Shown one piece after another: positions 60,624 through 64,000 of a stretch of DNA of 64,000 nucleotides. The first letter of the stretch is position 1. Every line of letters starts with the position of its first letter. Origin of the DNA: Bacteroidota bacterium (GTDB lineage Bacteria > Bacteroidota > Bacteroidia > Bacteroidales > VadinHA17); assembly GCA_018262715.1 (NCBI GenBank), contig JADFDS010000004.1, positions 35,664-99,663 on the forward strand, written 5' to 3'. Both the position numbers and the translations under genes were made by a program. The notes beneath the pieces are model-generated. The model worked only from the letters and a program-made list of their open reading frames with translations. It was not told the DNA's origin and ran no database searches.

Positions 60624-63452
60624 TTACCTGAGAATTTCATCGGCTTTGGTCCTGGCTGTTGCAAGTACCTCGTCAGCTCTCTTGTTGGCTTCCGCAACGA
60701 TCTGTGTGGCTCTTTTATCAGCTTCCCTGTTCAGTGCTTCTGCTGCCTTTTTTGCGGCGGCCACGGCAATCGGACCACTGGCCTCCGCATCTTTGATGAG
60801 CTTTTTGCCCCTCAGATCGGCTTCACTGCGTATCGTTTCAGCTGATGATGCAGCTTTCTCCCTGATCACCTTTGCATTATCCTCAGCCTCCTTTATGATC
60901 CTGTCTGCCTGCTGTCTGGCTGCCTCGTTGACCTTTTCCGTTACCTCGCTCTTCACGGTGTCAGTCAGTGCAGTCACGGCAGATGAAACGCTGCCGCCGG
61001 CGAAAGATGGAGTGAATGCCGGATTTCCTACTGTGCCTCCCACATTCAGGTTAACCCTTATCACTTCAGGTGGTGCAGCACTGAAGCCCAGGGCAGCTGC
61101 CTGTGAGGCAAAGGTACTCATCAGGGCCCCCGCTGCCTGCCCCAGCTCTTCCCGGGGAATCTCCGCCTTCACCAGGTAATTTATGGTCTGATCCAGTCCC
61201 TGATCCCCTGACACATTCAGCTTTATCCTGCCAAGCTTCGTGTCAAAAGGTTTTATCCACAGTCTCCCGTCATTAATGATGAATGTAGCCCTGATGTCCT
61301 TGAGAATATTGGTATAGGCAGGATCGATCTTCAGAACATTCTTCATCCGGTCAAAACTTGTCGACTGCAACACCTGTACTGACTCGGAATTGATCTCCCC
61401 GGTTCCCGAGAGGGTGTTCAGCAGCGGCATCATCCCGGTACCGAGGATGCTGCTGAAGTCAATCTTCGCTGAGACATTGCCTCCCAGACCTTCGGCTGCG
61501 GGCATCAGCCGTTTAACGGTTTTGAAGGCGCCGAATGCATCCTTTATGCTGACCGCGCTGACAAGCATTTCCGCGTCTACGGCAGGTTTCAGGGTATCAC
61601 GGGTATCATAGACGGCATTCACCAGCAACGAGCCTCCCAATGCCTTCATCCCTGTCTCACTTACTGTCACAACACCCTCACGGATAACAATGTTGCCTCT
61701 TATGTCATTTGCTGCCAGCATCCCGTAGTTCAGGGTGCCAACCAGAGCGTCAAGGGTAAAGTCTATATCTTCAGGGATCCTTATCACCTCCATCGGAACG
61801 GTATCAGTCTCAACCGTGTCAGATGGTATATATTCCATAATCTCATTCAGGTCAACGTGGTCTGATTTCAGCGACAGGTTACCCCGGAGGATTCCATCAG
61901 AGAAAAGATAAGGGATATAATTTTCAAGTCGTCCCGACAGGGAGAAGTCGCTTCCCTCCCCCATTGATGCATTCATGCCTGTCAGCTCAGCAAATGCAGG
62001 GCTGAAGGAAAATGACGCTTTGCTGATTTTCATGTCAGGCATCCCGGCCATCGCCACAGCCATGTCTGCTATATTCATATTGCCTGCTGCCCTGAACTTC
62101 TCATACTCCCTGTTTTCAATCATTGACATCCGGCCGGCCATGTCAAGTGACACGTCGAGGAGCCCATTCAGGGTGACGCTGTCCAGTGGAACAGCCTGCT
62201 GAAGCTTGGCAAGGTCAATCCTGCCCTTTGCCATGACATTGACCGCCGGGTCACTCAACGGGGTGGCCATCGTCAGACTTATATCAAATGGATTGCCGGC
62301 AAGTACAAAATGGAAACGGCTCACCTCAGCAACGGTTTTGTCCATGTCACTGCCTACAGTCTGCACCTTTCCGTCAATATTGATCTCACTGATTTTTTCA
62401 GGAAGCGCAGGGTAACTTATCAAACCGTCACTGACCTTCAGGTTCAGCAAGACATCCGGCAGGGTGCTGTCGGCTGAACTGAAAACTCCCTTTACAGCGC
62501 CGTCAAGAGCTACAGTGCCGGCGGCTTTCAGATCCTCATATCCCTTCATGTAAAAAGCAGGCACCAGTGAGAGGAGTGACTTGAATGAGGTTCCGGGAGC
62601 GCTGAAGACCATATCTAGATCTATATCATCACCCGGCATGGCTGCAGTACCGGAGAAATTCAGCGCTATATCATTCAGTTTTAAGACGTTGTCTCTTAGA
62701 GTAAATTTCATTGAGTCAAGCAGTGCATCTATTCCGGCCCTGAAGCTCAGGGCAGCGCCGGTCAGCCAGGGAATTTCATCCATGACGAAATCAACCTTTC
62801 CGGCATTCATTTCAAGATCAAGCCCGGTCTGCGAACCGCTCATGTTTCCTGATAGCAGGAAATCGAGATCACTAACGGCAGCCTGCATGTCTGATTCATA
62901 GTCAGTGTAATTCACACGCCCGTTGTTAATTGCAAATTTACGAAGCATCAGCTTCAAGCCGGAAGGCTCTTCTCCTTCAGGGCCTTTCCCGGCGGCGGCG
63001 GCAGTACCGGCCTGATCACCGGTACCATTCCCGGGTTCCCCAGACACCTTCGCAATATCCCAGTTAGCCTTCCCGTCTTTTTTTACAATGGCATTGACAA
63101 AGGGTTCATCAATGACGACTGACTTGACCTCATATCCCCTGTCGCCGAAAAGGCTTTTAAGATTAATAACGATACCTGCTGATTTAACCGCAGCGAGGGT
63201 ATCACCTTCAAAATCACCCTTTCCCGTCACGCTGAGGTTTTCGAGTGAGAATGATGCATTAGGAAAGGCTTTAAAAAGGCTCAGCCTGTATCCGTCAAAC
63301 GATACATTTGCATTCACGCTGTTGTTTATTGCGGTTTGCACCTTTTCTTTTATCCTGTCCCTGAAGACCGTCGGGATGATCAGTCCGGCAGCCAGTATCA
63401 GAACAATAAGTGATATAAGAATAATTCCGGTAATCTTCAGTCCTTTTATCAT
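60624..63452 (-). CDS. AsmA-like envelope protein with long helical tail
   Basis: A 942-residue protein. One N-terminal membrane helix (ITGIILISLIVLILAAGLII, about 6-26) is followed by an AsmA-type domain (NANVSFDGYRLSLFKAFPNA near 46). A long beta-rich body of repeated strands follows, as in AsmA/TamB-like lipid-transfer bridges. The last 120 residues are one Ala/Glu/Lys-rich helix with repeated EA(E/D)xxA and ADKRA units. ATG 63452 has AAAGGA 8 nt before it; the frame could also open at a GTG at 63470. It follows the Crp-family gene by 4 nt and ends at a terminator. A role in outer-membrane lipid traffic is family inference. Confidence 0.82.
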   Translation of the reverse strand: MIKGLKITGIILISLIVLILAAGLIIPTVFRDRIKEKVQTAINNSVNANVSFDGYRLSLFKAFPNASFSLENLSVTGKGDFEGDTLAAVKSAGIVINLKSLFGDRGYEVKSVVIDEPFVNAIVKKDGKANWDIAKVSGEPGNGTGDQAGTAAAAGKGPEGEEPSGLKLMLRKFAINNGRVNYTDYESDMQAAVSDLDFLLSGNMSGSQTGLDLEMNAGKVDFVMDEIPWLTGAALSFRAGIDALLDSMKFTLRDNVLKLNDIALNFSGTAAMPGDDIDLDMVFSAPGTSFKSLLSLVPAFYMKGYEDLKAAGTVALDGAVKGVFSSADSTLPDVLLNLKVSDGLISYPALPEKISEINIDGKVQTVGSDMDKTVAEVSRFHFVLAGNPFDISLTMATPLSDPAVNVMAKGRIDLAKLQQAVPLDSVTLNGLLDVSLDMAGRMSMIENREYEKFRAAGNMNIADMAVAMAGMPDMKISKASFSFSPAFAELTGMNASMGEGSDFSLSGRLENYIPYLFSDGILRGNLSLKSDHVDLNEIMEYIPSDTVETDTVPMEVIRIPEDIDFTLDALVGTLNYGMLAANDIRGNIVIREGVVTVSETGMKALGGSLLVNAVYDTRDTLKPAVDAEMLVSAVSIKDAFGAFKTVKRLMPAAEGLGGNVSAKIDFSSILGTGMMPLLNTLSGTGEINSESVQVLQSTSFDRMKNVLKIDPAYTNILKDIRATFIINDGRLWIKPFDTKLGRIKLNVSGDQGLDQTINYLVKAEIPREELGQAAGALMSTFASQAAALGFSAAPPEVIRVNLNVGGTVGNPAFTPSFAGGSVSSAVTALTDTVKSEVTEKVNEAARQQADRIIKEAEDNAKVIREKAASSAETIRSEADLRGKKLIKDAEASGPIAVAAAKKAAEALNREADKRATQIVAEANKRADEVLATARTKADEILR

Positions 63453-63456
63453 GATG

Positions 63457-64000
63457 TTATCCTTTTGCACTAATCATTAACAGCGATTTCCTGTTTTTTA
63501 TTTCAATTCTCTTGCCCGAGACAGAGATTATATTATCCTTCTCAAATTCCGCCAGGATACGGCTGACACTCTCCCTGGATGAATCAATCAGGTTCCCCAC
63601 TTCCTCCTGGCTGATAGGCAGAGTAAAGCTGTCAGATTCATAAATCGGGCCGGACATTTCGAGCAGTACATCGGCAATCTTTCCCCGGAGCTGTTTCTGT
63701 GAGCGGTTTACGCATCTGTTGTAGATTTCAAGCTCATTGCGGCAGATGTCAATAATTATTTCGTATGAAAAATCAGGGTTTGAGTAGAGTAAATTCCTGA
63801 AAGTGGTCATATCAATGAAGCAAGCTTTCACCTCATCGATGGCAGTGATGGAATACTGGTTGATCTTGTCGCCAAACGTGGTGGGAAGCCCCAGGTAGCC
63901 CGGTGCCTTGACTATCCTTACAATCTGGTCACCATAAGGTCCTTCAATATGCAATTTGATCAGCCCGCTGCGCAGGTAGAACACATTCGTAGAGAGCATT
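63457..64000 (-). CDS. Crp/Fnr family transcriptional regulator (5' end outside window)
   Basis: At least 180 residues, cut by the window edge; about 45 N-terminal residues are probably missing. The visible part holds the rest of the cyclic-nucleotide-type beta-roll (FYLRSGLIKLHIEGP, then APGYLGLPTTFG), the dimer helix and a winged helix-turn-helix (PISQEEVGNLIDSSRESVSR, recognition helix near the end). The recognition segment SRESVSRIL is typical of Crp/Fnr proteins. No cysteine cluster for an Fe-S sensor is visible in this part. It lies 4 nt before the AsmA-like gene, so it may control its own operon. Confidence 0.88.
   Translation of the reverse strand, partial: MLSTNVFYLRSGLIKLHIEGPYGDQIVRIVKAPGYLGLPTTFGDKINQYSITAIDEVKACFIDMTTFRNLLYSNPDFSYEIIIDICRNELEIYNRCVNRSQKQLRGKIADVLLEMSGPIYESDSFTLPISQEEVGNLIDSSRESVSRILAEFEKDNIISVSGKRIEIKNRKSLLMISAKG

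Overview
The window looks like a chromosomal segment of a Bacteroidota genome, most likely of the Bacteroidales/Marinilabiliales type, with roughly balanced base composition. Several signs agree: promoters of the Bacteroidota type (TTG or TTTG, about 19-21 nt, then TAnnTTTG), TonB-dependent receptors with surface lipoproteins, a type IX secretion (T9SS) C-terminal sorting domain, a PorE-like OmpA protein, DUF4293, DUF349 and DUF5916 proteins, and a Bacteroidota-type double-glycine leader peptide. I saw no prophage, insertion sequence, CRISPR array, tRNA or rRNA.

Layout. 1-2.4 kb: ComB-like phosphatase and a thioredoxin-fold protein. 2.4-11.0 kb (minus): cobalamin uptake operon under a cobalamin riboswitch, in the order btuB, btuG, a T9SS-type trypsin-like protease, btuF, btuC, btuD. 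11.1-16.9 kb (minus): LacI regulator, transglutaminase-fold lipoprotein and GH92 mannosidase. 17.0-22.8 kb (minus): DUF349 protein, pyrG, yidC. 23.0-31.4 kb: an accessory-looking cluster with a C39-peptidase ABC exporter, an ECF sigma factor, a membrane-anchored TPR-CHAT protease-like protein, a 44-residue GG-leader peptide, a TPR/anti-sigma-like membrane protein and a soluble histidine kinase. 31.5-38.2 kb (minus): three secreted phosphatases, queE and a PorE-like OmpA protein in one tight run. 38.3-46.4 kb: NamZ-like muramidase, TSUP transporter, YigZ, pyrBI, DUF4293, DUF5916 and a nucleoside phosphorylase. 46.4-50 kb (minus): a ZapB-like coiled coil, zapA, a probable 6S RNA, rny and wecB. 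50-55.9 kb: M23 peptidase, nucleotidyltransferase, CutC, C69 peptidase and rplS. 55.9-64 kb (minus): a TonB receptor with a surface lipoprotein, and a Crp-family regulator (cut by the window edge) followed by an AsmA-like protein.

How the genes work together. The cobalamin operon is a complete route from cell surface to cytoplasm: BtuG captures, BtuB crosses the outer membrane, and BtuF-BtuC2D2 crosses the inner one. The unexpected member is the secreted protease, whose stop codon overlaps the btuF start. It could free protein-bound corrinoids before capture. The PorE-like gene at 31.5 kb fits a T9SS that would export it.

The most unusual region is 23.2-31.4 kb. A leader peptide, the exporter class that cleaves such leaders, a periplasmic caspase-like (CHAT) protein and sigma/anti-sigma-type regulators sit together. 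This suggests a peptide-linked signalling, stress or conflict system. The gene content is read from sequence; the functional link is inference.
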